The notes under the pieces were generated by a model, which saw only the letters and a list, made by a program, of their open reading frames with translations, searched no databases and was not told the origin of the DNA. From an uncultured Nocardioides sp. (GTDB lineage: Bacteria > Actinomycetota > Actinomycetes > Propionibacteriales > Nocardioidaceae), in assembly GCF_947489365.1 (NCBI RefSeq), contig NZ_CANLDB010000004.1, positions 248,001 through 312,000 of the forward strand: a stretch of 64,000 nucleotides of DNA. Reading direction: 5' to 3'. The position numbers and the translations under genes were made by a program. Positions within the stretch are counted from its first letter, which is position 1. The number at the start of each line of letters is the position of its first letter. This document shows, one piece after another, positions 34,620-44,296 of this stretch.

Positions 34620-36169
34620 GTGAGGGGTGCGGTACGACAGCGCGGCCGGAGCAACGCCTTCGGCTCCCTGCTGCTCGGCTCGCCCGACCAGGGTCGTCGG
34701 GTGCTGCGCCTGCGCGTCCAGGTGATGCTCACGGTCCTGCTGGTCTCCACGAACGTCATCGGTGCCGTCGTGGTGGTCGGGCTGTCGGTGCTGGTGGTGC
34801 CGGGCCCTCCCCCGAACGGCTCGCTGCTGCTGGCCGCCGCCATCGCCATCCCGGTGTACGTCGGCGTCGCCGTCCTCGTGGGTGCCGTGTGGGGCACCGC
34901 GTGGGCGCTGAAGGCGCTGCGCTGGGCCAGCGAGGGGCGGGAGCCCGACGAGCGTGACCGTCGACGGGCGCTCAGGGTGCCCCTGCGCCTGACCGCGATC
35001 CAGGGCGCGCTGTGGGCGACGGCCGCCGTCCTGTTCACCACGCTGACGGTGATCCTCCAGCCCGACCTCTGGATCGCCGTCGCCCTCACCAACGGCATCT
35101 CGGGCGTCGTGGTCTGCTCGATCGCCTACCTGTTCAGCGAGTTCGCGCTGCGCCCGATCGCCGCCCGCGCCCTGTCGGGCCACGGACCGCCGCTCGACCG
35201 CGGGTCCGGCGTGCGCCGGCGGATGATGCTGTTCTGGGCGCTCGGGACCGGCGTGCCCACGGCCGGGCTGGTCACCGTGGCCCTGCTGTCCTTCACGCGC
35301 GACGACATCAGCCTGGAGCGGCTGCGCGTGATCATCCTGGTGATCGCGGGCGTCGTGCTCGTGTTCGGTGCGCTCATCACGCTGCTCAACGCCCGCGCCG
35401 TCGTCTCCCCCATCCTCGCCGTGCGCGACGCCCTCGCCCTGGTCGAGCGGGGGGACCTCGACGTCGAGGTCGTCGTGTACGACGGCACCGAGCTCGGCCG
35501 TCTCCAGGCCGGGTTCAACGAGATGGTCACCGGCATGAAGGAGCGCGAGCGCATCCGCGACCTCTTCGGCCGCCACGTCGGTCAGGACGTCGCCGAGGCC
35601 GCCGTACGGCGGGAGGTCGAGCTCGGGGGTGAGGTCCGGACCGTCTCGGTGCTGTTCATCGACATCGTCGGCTCGACGGGCTTCGCGGTCGAGAACGAGC
35701 CGACCGCGGTCGTCGACGTGCTGAACCGCTTCTTCCAGGTCGTGGTCGAGGAGATCGACCGCGGCCACGGACTCGTCAACAAGTTCATGGGCGACGCCGT
35801 GCTGGCCGTCTTCGGCGCCCCCGTCGACCACGAGGACCACGCGGGCGCCGCCCTCGCGGCGGCCCGGCGCATGGCCTCACGGCTGCTCGACGACGTGCCC
35901 GAGATCCGCGCCGGGGTCGGCGTCGCCACGGGCGAGGCCGTCGCGGGCAACGTGGGCGGGGCGAAGCGCTTCGAGTACACGGTCATCGGCGACGCCGTGA
36001 ACACGGCGGCCCGGCTCACCGAGCTGGCGAAGGAGGTGCCGGGCTGCATCCTGACGACCAGGACCACGGTCGCTGCGGCCGACGGCGACGAGGCCCGCCA
36101 CTGGCAGGACCACGAGGAGCTCACGCTGCGCGGGCGTGACACGGCGACCGCGACCTGCGTGCTGGCACC

Positions 36170-36197
<28 letters not shown>
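34620..36197 (+). CDS. Class III adenylate/guanylate cyclase with membrane and HAMP domains
   Basis: A 525-residue protein. About six membrane segments (residues 30-270) are followed by a HAMP domain (VVSPILAVRDALALVERGDLDV) and a class III cyclase domain (about 320-510). Cyclase motifs are VLFIDIVGSTGFA (first metal Asp), LVNKFMGDAVLAVFGAP (second metal Asp) and VIGDAVNTAARL. It should make cAMP from a membrane-sensed signal. The layout is that of the mycobacterial six-helix-HAMP-cyclase group. GTG start. The last 28 bp overlap the 3' end of the convergent ABC-F gene. Confidence 0.88.
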
Positions 36198-37768
<1,571 letters not shown>

Positions 37769-37834
37769 GGCGTGCCTCATCGTACGGCGCGCGAGGCGCC
37801 CGCCCCGCATCGCCGGGCGCGCGTGAGGCACGTC

Positions 37835-38734
37835 TCAGAGCAGCGCCTCCACGTGCGGGGCCTGCCGTGCCAGCGCCCGCAGGTGGGGTGCGACGGCGGG
37901 GTGGCGCAGCTTGCCCGCGAGCGCGCCCTCGCCGCGGGCGGCCCGCGACAGGGCCCACTCGGCGCGGTTGAGCACGGTGAGGACGGCGGTCGTCCTGGCC
38001 CCCAGCAGCACCTGCTCGCGGGTGGCGAGGCCGTCGGGGAGGCCGAGCAAGTAGGCGTCGACGAGCGGCTCGAGCTCCTCGCGGGCCGAGAGCGACCAGT
38101 AGCCGAGGTCGGCACCCACCGGGCCCCGTCCGAGGGTGGACCAGTCGACGGCGAGGGCGTCGTCACCGTCGCGCCCCGGGAGGTTGGCCGGGACGGCGTC
38201 CCCGTGCTGGGGCACCTGCGGCAGGGCGGCGACCCGCTCCAGCAGCAGGCGTCGGCGGCGCCACAGGTGGTCGGCGACGTCGGCGGCGGTGGTGCGGCCC
38301 AGCGTCGGCCAGCCGCCGTTCCGCTCGACACGCCGTACCCGGTCGGGCAGCGGGTCCCGCGCCAGCCAGGACCGCTCCCCCAGGTCGGCCGCGGCGAACC
38401 GTCCCGTCGCCCGGGCCACGAACAGGCCCGTCGTGGGCTCGACGGCGACCCGGTGGTGGCGCAGGGTGATGCCCTCGTCGTCCTCGTCGACGGCCAGCGC
38501 CTCCGGGCCACGCAGGCCCGGCGTCGCCGCCACCAGCCCGGTGCGCGCGACCTCCGCGGCGCGACGCCAGTACGCCGGGTGGCCGGGGTCGCCGTACTCC
38601 GGCGGGTCGTCGGGTCCCGGCGCCAGCAGGCGCGTCACCACGACCGCGCCCTCCTCGTGCGCCAGCCAGGCCCCGAGGCAGGACGGCGAGGAGCCCTGAC
38701 CCAGCGGCTCCCACCGCGGGTCCGGCTGCCACAC
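37835..38734 (-). CDS. Aminoglycoside phosphotransferase-like (APH fold) protein
   Basis: A 299-residue protein with a kinase-like C-lobe: PQHGDAVPANLPGRDGD matches the catalytic loop HGDxxxxN of APH/choline kinase proteins. ALAVDWSTLGRGPVGADLG matches the following metal-binding D-W/F segment. The N-lobe is divergent. Substrate is unknown; most chromosomal actinobacterial members are not resistance enzymes. It starts with GTG 9 nt after the dienelactone hydrolase gene, in one likely transcript with it. TAGGGG 6 nt upstream contains that gene's stop and is a weak -10 candidate. Confidence 0.7.
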   Translation of the reverse strand: MWQPDPRWEPLGQGSSPSCLGAWLAHEEGAVVVTRLLAPGPDDPPEYGDPGHPAYWRRAAEVARTGLVAATPGLRGPEALAVDEDDEGITLRHHRVAVEPTTGLFVARATGRFAAADLGERSWLARDPLPDRVRRVERNGGWPTLGRTTAADVADHLWRRRRLLLERVAALPQVPQHGDAVPANLPGRDGDDALAVDWSTLGRGPVGADLGYWSLSAREELEPLVDAYLLGLPDGLATREQVLLGARTTAVLTVLNRAEWALSRAARGEGALAGKLRHPAVAPHLRALARQAPHVEALL

Positions 38735-38743
38735 CCGAGACCC

Positions 38744-39448
38744 CTAGGCCGCCGGGACCGGGAGCCGGTCCGCGAGGAACGCGGTGGTGCGGGCCCAGGC
38801 CTTCACCGACGCGTCGGCGTCGTGGAAGGGCAGGTCGGGGTTGTCGAAGGCGTGGTCGGCGCCGGCGTACGTGACGAGCTCGGCGCCGTCGCGAACCACC
38901 GCCGCCTCGATCTGCGCGACCTGCTCCAGGGGGATGAAGGAGTCGGCGGTGCCGAAGTGGTGCAGCGACGGCGCACTCACCCGGGGTGCGAGGTCGAGCA
39001 GCCCGGGCAGGGCCGAGCCGTAGTAGGCGACCAGCGCGTCGACGTCGGCGTGCGCGGCGACGGAGAAGCCGAGGCCGCCGCCGAAGCAGAACCCCACGAC
39101 CCCCGTCCGGCCGACCGTATCCGGCCGGGACCGCAGCACCCCCAGCGCCGCGACCGCGTCGGCCACGGCGGCGTCCCAGTCGCAGCGGCCGGCGATCGCC
39201 ATGGCGTCGTCCAGCGCCGTGGGGCCCTCCGGGACGCTGCGGACCCCGAGGCGCCAGAAGATCTCCGGGGCGAGGACGACGTAGCCCAGGTCGGCGAGGT
39301 CACGGGCCCGCTGCTCGACGTAGCGGCTGATGCCGAAGATCTCCTGCAGCAGCAGGACGCCCGGGCCGGTGCCGGCGGGCGGGAGCCAGAGGTGGGCCGG
39401 CATGTCGCCGGCGTCGGTGGCCACGGACACCGACGGGGTGCTGGTCAT
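38744..39448 (-). CDS. Dienelactone hydrolase family protein
   Basis: A 234-residue alpha/beta hydrolase of the DLH family. It has GPGVLLLQEIFGISRYVEQ near the N-terminus, the cysteine nucleophile in VGFCFGGGLGF, the acid in FGTADSFIPLEQ and the histidine in YAGADHAFDNPD. All three triad positions are present. Substrates range from dienelactones to other esters. The ATG is 6 nt after TAGGTT with no Shine-Dalgarno, suggesting a leaderless start for the DLH-APH transcript. Confidence 0.88.
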   Translation of the reverse strand: MTSTPSVSVATDAGDMPAHLWLPPAGTGPGVLLLQEIFGISRYVEQRARDLADLGYVVLAPEIFWRLGVRSVPEGPTALDDAMAIAGRCDWDAAVADAVAALGVLRSRPDTVGRTGVVGFCFGGGLGFSVAAHADVDALVAYYGSALPGLLDLAPRVSAPSLHHFGTADSFIPLEQVAQIEAAVVRDGAELVTYAGADHAFDNPDLPFHDADASVKAWARTTAFLADRLPVPAA

Positions 39449-39483
39449 GGGCCGAACCTAGGGCATCGGCGGCGCCGGGCGGC

Positions 39484-41220
39484 TCAGGACCGCGCGGGCA
39501 GCACGAACGGCATCTCCTCGCCGGGCCGGACGACCAGCCGCTCGGGGCGCCGGTGGGTCGTGACCTCGCCGTCGGCGTACGTCCGGCCCCGCACGGTGAA
39601 CCGGACCGGTCCGCGCCCTTCCCGGACGGTCGCGAGCGGCGCCCGGGTCTCCTCGAGCCACCCCAGCATCGTGGCCGCCATCGCGGCGGTCCGCCCCGGC
39701 CGGCGCCCCGCGAGGTCACGGCGCTCGGCCGGGTCCCGCACGAGGTCGTGGAGCCGGTAGCGCCGGGTCTCGTAGGAGTAGGTGAGCTTCCAGCGGCCGT
39801 CGCGCAGGACCGTCTGCGGCCGCTGGTCGCGGGTCGTGCCCAGCAGGTAGCCCGGGAAGTGGGCGACGAAGGTGCGGTCGAACCGCTCGTCGGCGGTGAG
39901 CGCCCCGCGCAGGCTCCTGCCGTCGAGCGGCGCCCGCGGTCGCGGCTCGGCCCCCGCGTAGTCGGCGAGGGTGGCGTACAGGTCGGTCGCGTCGACCACC
40001 GACGGGTTGACCACGCCGCCGTCGACGAGGTCCGGGTTGTCGCTCCAGGCGACCCACGGCACCCGGATGCCGCCCTCGAGCAGCAACCCCTTCTGGCCCC
40101 GCAGCGGCCCGTTCGAGGCCCCCAGGTCGGTGCGGCCGCCGTTGTCGGAGGTGACGACGACGATCGTGTTCTCGGCCAGCGTCCGACCCGGGTCGCGGGG
40201 GTCCTCGGTGCGCCGCAGGTGATCCACCGTGCGGGCGACGGACTGGTCGAGGCCCTCGACGAGGCCGGCGTACGCCGCGTCCCGGCCGCTCGCGGCCCCG
40301 TCCGCCAGGCCGCGGTACTTCCGGCGCAGGTCGGGTCGCGGCTGCTTGCCGTCGATCGGGTCGTGGACCGCGACGTGCGACATCCAGAACAGGAACGGCT
40401 CGTCGGCGTGACGGTCGATGAAGTCGAGGCCGGCGTCGGTGATGGCGTCGGTGATGTGCTTGTCGGTGCCGACCAGCGCGTCGAGGTCCTCGCGGGGCAC
40501 CCCGGTCGAGTACGGCGCGACCTGGGTCTCGACGTAGTCCTCGGTGTAGTCGCCCGCGAACTCGTCGAGCGTCGGCCACACCTTCCGGTCGAACTCGCCG
40601 TCCTCGGCGAGGTAGGAGTCGGCCGCGCCGGTGTTGCCGCCGCCGAAGTTCTCGTCGAAGCCGTGGTCGTCGACGATGTTGCTCGCGCCGCGGGTGATCT
40701 GGAACTTGCCCGCGAAGCCGGTGCCGTAGCCGACGTCCTGCAGCGCCTCGGCCACCGTCGTCGCCCGCCGCGGGATGATCGCCGAGCCGTCAGGACGGCC
40801 CTGGGGCGCGCCCTCGAGGAGGGGCCTGTTCCTCCCGACGCGGTCGAGGCTGGTGACCGAGAAGATCCGGTTGTCGGGCCGCGGGGCCGACATGCCGGTC
40901 AGGAGCGCCGCCCGGCTGGGCGCGCAGGTCAGGGCGGCGTAGGCGTTGTCGAAGACGACGCCGTCCTGCGCCAGGGCGTCGATGGCGGGGGTCTGGTTCA
41001 GCGCGTCCGGGTGGCCGCCGTTGGTCCGTCCGGTCGACAGGTCGCCCCACCCGAGGTCGTCGGCGAGGATCACCACGACGTTGGGCTGCGACCCCGTTGG
41101 CGGCGCGGGGTCGGGCCCCCTCCCCAGGCCGCACGCGGCCGTGGCGGTGGCGCACACGAGGGCGAGGGCGGCGGTCCCGGCGACGCGTCCGACCGGGTGT
41201 CGTGCGGGGCGAGTGCGGAT
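39484..41220 (-). CDS. Secreted sulfatase 1 (type I, formylglycine-dependent)
   Basis: A 578-residue sulfatase. The N-terminal 30 residues form a lipoprotein-type signal (VGRVAGTAALALVCATATAACG). Metal-binding Asp pair is ILADDLGWGD; the formylglycine motif C-x-P-S-R is TCAPSRAALLTG (Cys99); downstream are FWMSHVAVHDPIDGKQ and VVVTSDNGGRTDL. It ends GEEMPFVLPARS, a tail shared with the next two sulfatases. No ATG, GTG or TTG lies near the signal sequence; an ATC at 41220, 4 nt after GGGAGG, is at the expected start, so the boundary is uncertain. Last gene of a five-gene run. Confidence 0.85.
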   Translation of the reverse strand: MRTRPARHPVGRVAGTAALALVCATATAACGLGRGPDPAPPTGSQPNVVVILADDLGWGDLSTGRTNGGHPDALNQTPAIDALAQDGVVFDNAYAALTCAPSRAALLTGMSAPRPDNRIFSVTSLDRVGRNRPLLEGAPQGRPDGSAIIPRRATTVAEALQDVGYGTGFAGKFQITRGASNIVDDHGFDENFGGGNTGAADSYLAEDGEFDRKVWPTLDEFAGDYTEDYVETQVAPYSTGVPREDLDALVGTDKHITDAITDAGLDFIDRHADEPFLFWMSHVAVHDPIDGKQPRPDLRRKYRGLADGAASGRDAAYAGLVEGLDQSVARTVDHLRRTEDPRDPGRTLAENTIVVVTSDNGGRTDLGASNGPLRGQKGLLLEGGIRVPWVAWSDNPDLVDGGVVNPSVVDATDLYATLADYAGAEPRPRAPLDGRSLRGALTADERFDRTFVAHFPGYLLGTTRDQRPQTVLRDGRWKLTYSYETRRYRLHDLVRDPAERRDLAGRRPGRTAAMAATMLGWLEETRAPLATVREGRGPVRFTVRGRTYADGEVTTHRRPERLVVRPGEEMPFVLPARS

Positions 41221-41249
41221 GGGACCTCCCGGATGGCGGTCCGACGACC

Positions 41250-41879
41250 CTACTGGGCGTTGACGACGACCACCGACAGCCCGAGGGCGTCGGCGACGGC
41301 TCCGTCGAGCACGGCGCGCCGAGGCTCGCCGACCTCGAGGAACGTCCCCACCGGCCGCACCCGCGCGAGACGGGGGTCGGCCAGGACGGCGTCGAGGGCG
41401 CCGCGGTCGCCGCCGCGGACCACCGGTCCGAGACCCCCGAGCAGGCGGACGGCGTGGTCGGCGGCCGCCTCGAAGGCCACCCGCGCCTGGCCCGCGCGGC
41501 GGCGGGCGAAGCGCTGCTGCGACTGCCCGCCGGCCGCGGTACGGCCCTGCACGTGACGCTTGCCCACCTTGGTGGCCCCCACCTCGGTGCCCGCCAGCCG
41601 CGCGACCGCGAACCCGCCGCGACGCACGAGGAGCACGCCCCAGTCGTCGGGGACGGCGGCTCGTGCGGCCGCGGCCAGGCGGTCGGGCGCCGGGTCGCCG
41701 TCGTACGTCGCGTCGAAGGGCAGGTGCGCCGTCACCGTCGAGCCGTCCTCCGCCTCCCCGAGCAGCGCGCCGTCCGCCACCGTCCACCCGGCCGGACCGT
41801 GCGAGCCGGTGAAGTTCTCGACCCAGCGGGCCCACCGCTCCGGCGGGACGACGACCGTCCGCGGCGCGGGCGCGCTCAC
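41250..41879 (-). CDS. acVLRF1-type peptidyl-tRNA hydrolase/release-factor-like protein
   Basis: A 209-residue soluble protein resembling actinobacterial VLRF1 (Vms1-like release factor) domains. The region VGKRHVQGRTAAGGQSQQR contains the key glutamine (GGQ, about residue 119) and the basic stretch FARRRAGQARVAF. Eukaryotic Vms1/ANKZF1 release nascent chains from stalled ribosomes; the bacterial members are proposed to act similarly. GTG start overlapping the GNAT stop as GTGA, so the two are coupled. It is odd that it sits in a run of secreted sulfatases. Confidence 0.75.
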   Translation of the reverse strand: MSAPAPRTVVVPPERWARWVENFTGSHGPAGWTVADGALLGEAEDGSTVTAHLPFDATYDGDPAPDRLAAAARAAVPDDWGVLLVRRGGFAVARLAGTEVGATKVGKRHVQGRTAAGGQSQQRFARRRAGQARVAFEAAADHAVRLLGGLGPVVRGGDRGALDAVLADPRLARVRPVGTFLEVGEPRRAVLDGAVADALGLSVVVVNAQ

Positions 41880-42409
41880 CCGGGCTCCACCAACGGGTAG
41901 ACGGTGGCGTCGAGGTCGCGGTCCGACCAGGCGAGCCGCGGCCGGTCCGACGGGTTGCGCCGCAGCCCGAGGTCCCGCAGGCCGCCGCGCCTCGCGACCG
42001 CGATCGAGGCCGGGTTGTGGGCGTCGATCCAGGCGACGCACGGGCGGTCCGGGGCGACGGCGTGCGCGGCGTCGAGGGAGGACGCCAGGAGCAGGCCCGC
42101 GTACCCGTGGCCCTGGTGGGCGGGGGCGATCCGGTAGTTCAGGTTCCAGTGGTCGGCGCCCCCACGGGTGTGGTGCTGGGCGCCGCCGGTCCCGACGACC
42201 TCCCCGGTGTCGGCGAGCCGGACGGTCCAGTAGCTCAGGCCCGACGCCCAGCGCTCCGCAGCCAGGGTGAGGTAGCGGCGGGTCGCCGCAGGATCGGCGT
42301 GGACGGAACCGGGCTCGTGCGCCCACAGCCGGGGGTCGCCCAGCAGGGGCCAGAGCTCGTCGACGGCGTCGACGGACATCGGCGTCAGCTCGAGGGGACC
42401 GGCGCGCAC
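41876..42409 (-). CDS. GNAT family N-acetyltransferase
   Basis: A 177-residue acetyltransferase of the RimJ/RimL-like GNAT group: strand 1 LELTPMSVDAVDELW, acetyl-CoA region YRIAPAHQGHGYAGLLLASS (the Q/R-x-x-G-x-G/A pattern as Q-G-H-G-Y-A), then CVAWIDAHNPASIAVARRGGL. The GTG at 42409 is preferred over the ATG at 42379 because it keeps the first strand complete. Target unknown. It is 8 nt downstream of sulfatase 2 and overlaps the acVLRF1-type gene. Confidence 0.82.
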   Translation of the reverse strand: MRAGPLELTPMSVDAVDELWPLLGDPRLWAHEPGSVHADPAATRRYLTLAAERWASGLSYWTVRLADTGEVVGTGGAQHHTRGGADHWNLNYRIAPAHQGHGYAGLLLASSLDAAHAVAPDRPCVAWIDAHNPASIAVARRGGLRDLGLRRNPSDRPRLAWSDRDLDATVYPLVEPG

Positions 42410-42417
42410 GGCGTGAC

Positions 42418-44271
42418 CTACCCGCCTGCGGGCGGCAGGACGAACGGCATCTCCTCGCCGCCCCGCACGCGCAGCGTCGTGGCGCGGTCGTGACGGGTGA
42501 CGGTGCCGTCGGCGTACGTGACGGTGCCCGGCTCGACGCGGACCCGCTGGGCCCCCTGGCCCCGGCGCACCGTCGCGAGGGGGGTCCTCAGACGGCGGAG
42601 CTCGTCGACCATGCTCCGACCGAGACGGCGTGCCAGGGCGGGCCGGCCCGGCGCGAGGTCGCGGCGCTCGGAGAGGTCGGCGGCGAGGTCGTAGACCTGG
42701 AGGCGCCGCGACTCGTAGCTGTAGCGGACCTTGTAGCGGCCCGTGCGCATCACGCTGACCGGGCGCTGGTCGCGACCCTTGCCGAGCGAGTAGCCGGGGA
42801 AGTGGAACAGCAGCGGGTGCCCCTCGCCCTCGCCCCGGGCGAGCAGGGAGCGCAGGGAGCGGCCGTCGATCGGCTTGCGGTCGGCACCGGGGACGCGGGC
42901 GTAGTCGACGAAGGTCGCCGAGACGTCGGTGACGTGGCTGATCGAGCGGTCCACCCTGCCGCGGCGCACCAGGGCCTCGGAGCCGCTCCACGCCACCATC
43001 GGCACCCGGACGCCGCCGTCCCACAGCTGGAACTTCTCGCCGCGCAGAGGCCCGTTCGAGGCGCCGACGGGCTGGCTCTTGTTCGCGTTGTAGGTCTCGC
43101 GGCCGCCGTTGTCGGACATGACCACGACGACGGTGTTCTCGGCGAGGCTGGTGCCGTCCGCGCGGGGGTCCGGCGTCTCGCGGAGGTGGTCGACGATGCG
43201 GCCGATCGTCTGGTCCATGCCCTCGGTCAGGGCGGCGTACGGCGGCACGGCGGGCTCGTCGCCGGTGTAGGAGCGCTTCGCGTCGCGGTACTTGGCGAGC
43301 AGGTCGCTGCGCGCCTCCTCCGGGCCGACCGGGGTGTGCACGGCGTAGTGGTTCACCGAGGCGAAGAACGGCCCGCCGGTCGCCGCACCCTCGTCGATGG
43401 AGGCGAGCGCGGCGTCGCCGACCGCGTCGGTGGCGTGCTTGGGGGTGCCGACGAGCGCCTCGAGGTCGCTGCGCGGGACGCCGGTCGAGTACGGCGCGAC
43501 GTTGTCCGCGACGTACTCGGCGGTGTAGTCGCCGGCGAACCGGTCGAGCTCGGGCCCGACGTTCCTGTCGAACTCCGGGCCGTCGTCGCCGGGGGCGGCG
43601 AAGTACTGCTTGAGGCCGCCGGAGGGCCGCCCGCCGTAGTTCACGTCGTACCCGTGGTGCTCGGTGATGTCGCCGGCGGACCGGGTGACGTGGAACTTGC
43701 CGACGTGGGCGGTGAAGTACCCGGCCGCCGACAGCATCTCCGGCATCGTGATGGTCTCGGGGCGCAGCTCGGTGCGCCCCTCCTCGTCGCCGTGCGGGAT
43801 GCCGCGCAGCGCCGGGGGCCGCTGGTTCTTCGCCTCGCCGGAGACGTTGTCGAGGTCCACCCCGCCGTACACGTTGTTGTCGACCCGCTGGTTGTAGTCG
43901 CCGGTCAGCAGGCTCATCCGGCTCGGCGCGCACGCGGGCTCGCCGTACGCGTTGACGAGGCTGGTGCCTCGCTGGGCGAGCCGGTCGAACTGGGGCGTCT
44001 GGATGAAGTCGTTGCCGTGGCCGAGGTTGGTGCGGCCGGTGGAGACGTCGCCCCACCCGAGGTCGTCGACCATCACCAGCACGATGTTGGGGCGCGCGTC
44101 GTCGGTCTGCGCCGGTTGCTGGGTGAACGCCGTCGAGCCGGCGCCGGGGGCCCCGCCGTCCGCAGCGTCCTCCGCCGTCGCGGACCCGCCCGTCGAGCAG
44201 GCGGCCAGCGGTACGGCGGCACAGGCCAGCGCGAGGGCGGAGGCCAGCGTGCGGCGGGGAGGAGTCGGCAT
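42418..44271 (-). CDS. Secreted sulfatase 2 (type I, lipoprotein)
   Basis: A 617-residue sulfatase with a clear lipoprotein signal (LALACAAVPLAAC, lipobox cysteine 25). The Asp pair is MVDDLGWGD; the formylglycine motif is ACAPSRMSLLTG (Cys114). Other conserved parts are FTAHVGKFHVTR, VNHYAVHTPVG and VVVMSDNGGRETY. It is clearly paralogous to sulfatases 1 and 3, including the C-terminal GGEEMPFVLPP. These enzymes need a formylglycine-generating enzyme, which is not in the window. GAGGTG precedes the ATG; a TACCGT lies 7 nt upstream. Confidence 0.88.
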   Translation of the reverse strand: MPTPPRRTLASALALACAAVPLAACSTGGSATAEDAADGGAPGAGSTAFTQQPAQTDDARPNIVLVMVDDLGWGDVSTGRTNLGHGNDFIQTPQFDRLAQRGTSLVNAYGEPACAPSRMSLLTGDYNQRVDNNVYGGVDLDNVSGEAKNQRPPALRGIPHGDEEGRTELRPETITMPEMLSAAGYFTAHVGKFHVTRSAGDITEHHGYDVNYGGRPSGGLKQYFAAPGDDGPEFDRNVGPELDRFAGDYTAEYVADNVAPYSTGVPRSDLEALVGTPKHATDAVGDAALASIDEGAATGGPFFASVNHYAVHTPVGPEEARSDLLAKYRDAKRSYTGDEPAVPPYAALTEGMDQTIGRIVDHLRETPDPRADGTSLAENTVVVVMSDNGGRETYNANKSQPVGASNGPLRGEKFQLWDGGVRVPMVAWSGSEALVRRGRVDRSISHVTDVSATFVDYARVPGADRKPIDGRSLRSLLARGEGEGHPLLFHFPGYSLGKGRDQRPVSVMRTGRYKVRYSYESRRLQVYDLAADLSERRDLAPGRPALARRLGRSMVDELRRLRTPLATVRRGQGAQRVRVEPGTVTYADGTVTRHDRATTLRVRGGEEMPFVLPPAGG

Positions 44272-44296
44272 CACCTCGACGGTAACGGGCGAGAGG

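Noticed and set aside
37835..38734. Aminoglycoside resistance gene.
   Set aside because: Only the kinase catalytic loop is shared; there is no close likeness to resistance enzymes, and the gene sits with a housekeeping-type hydrolase.
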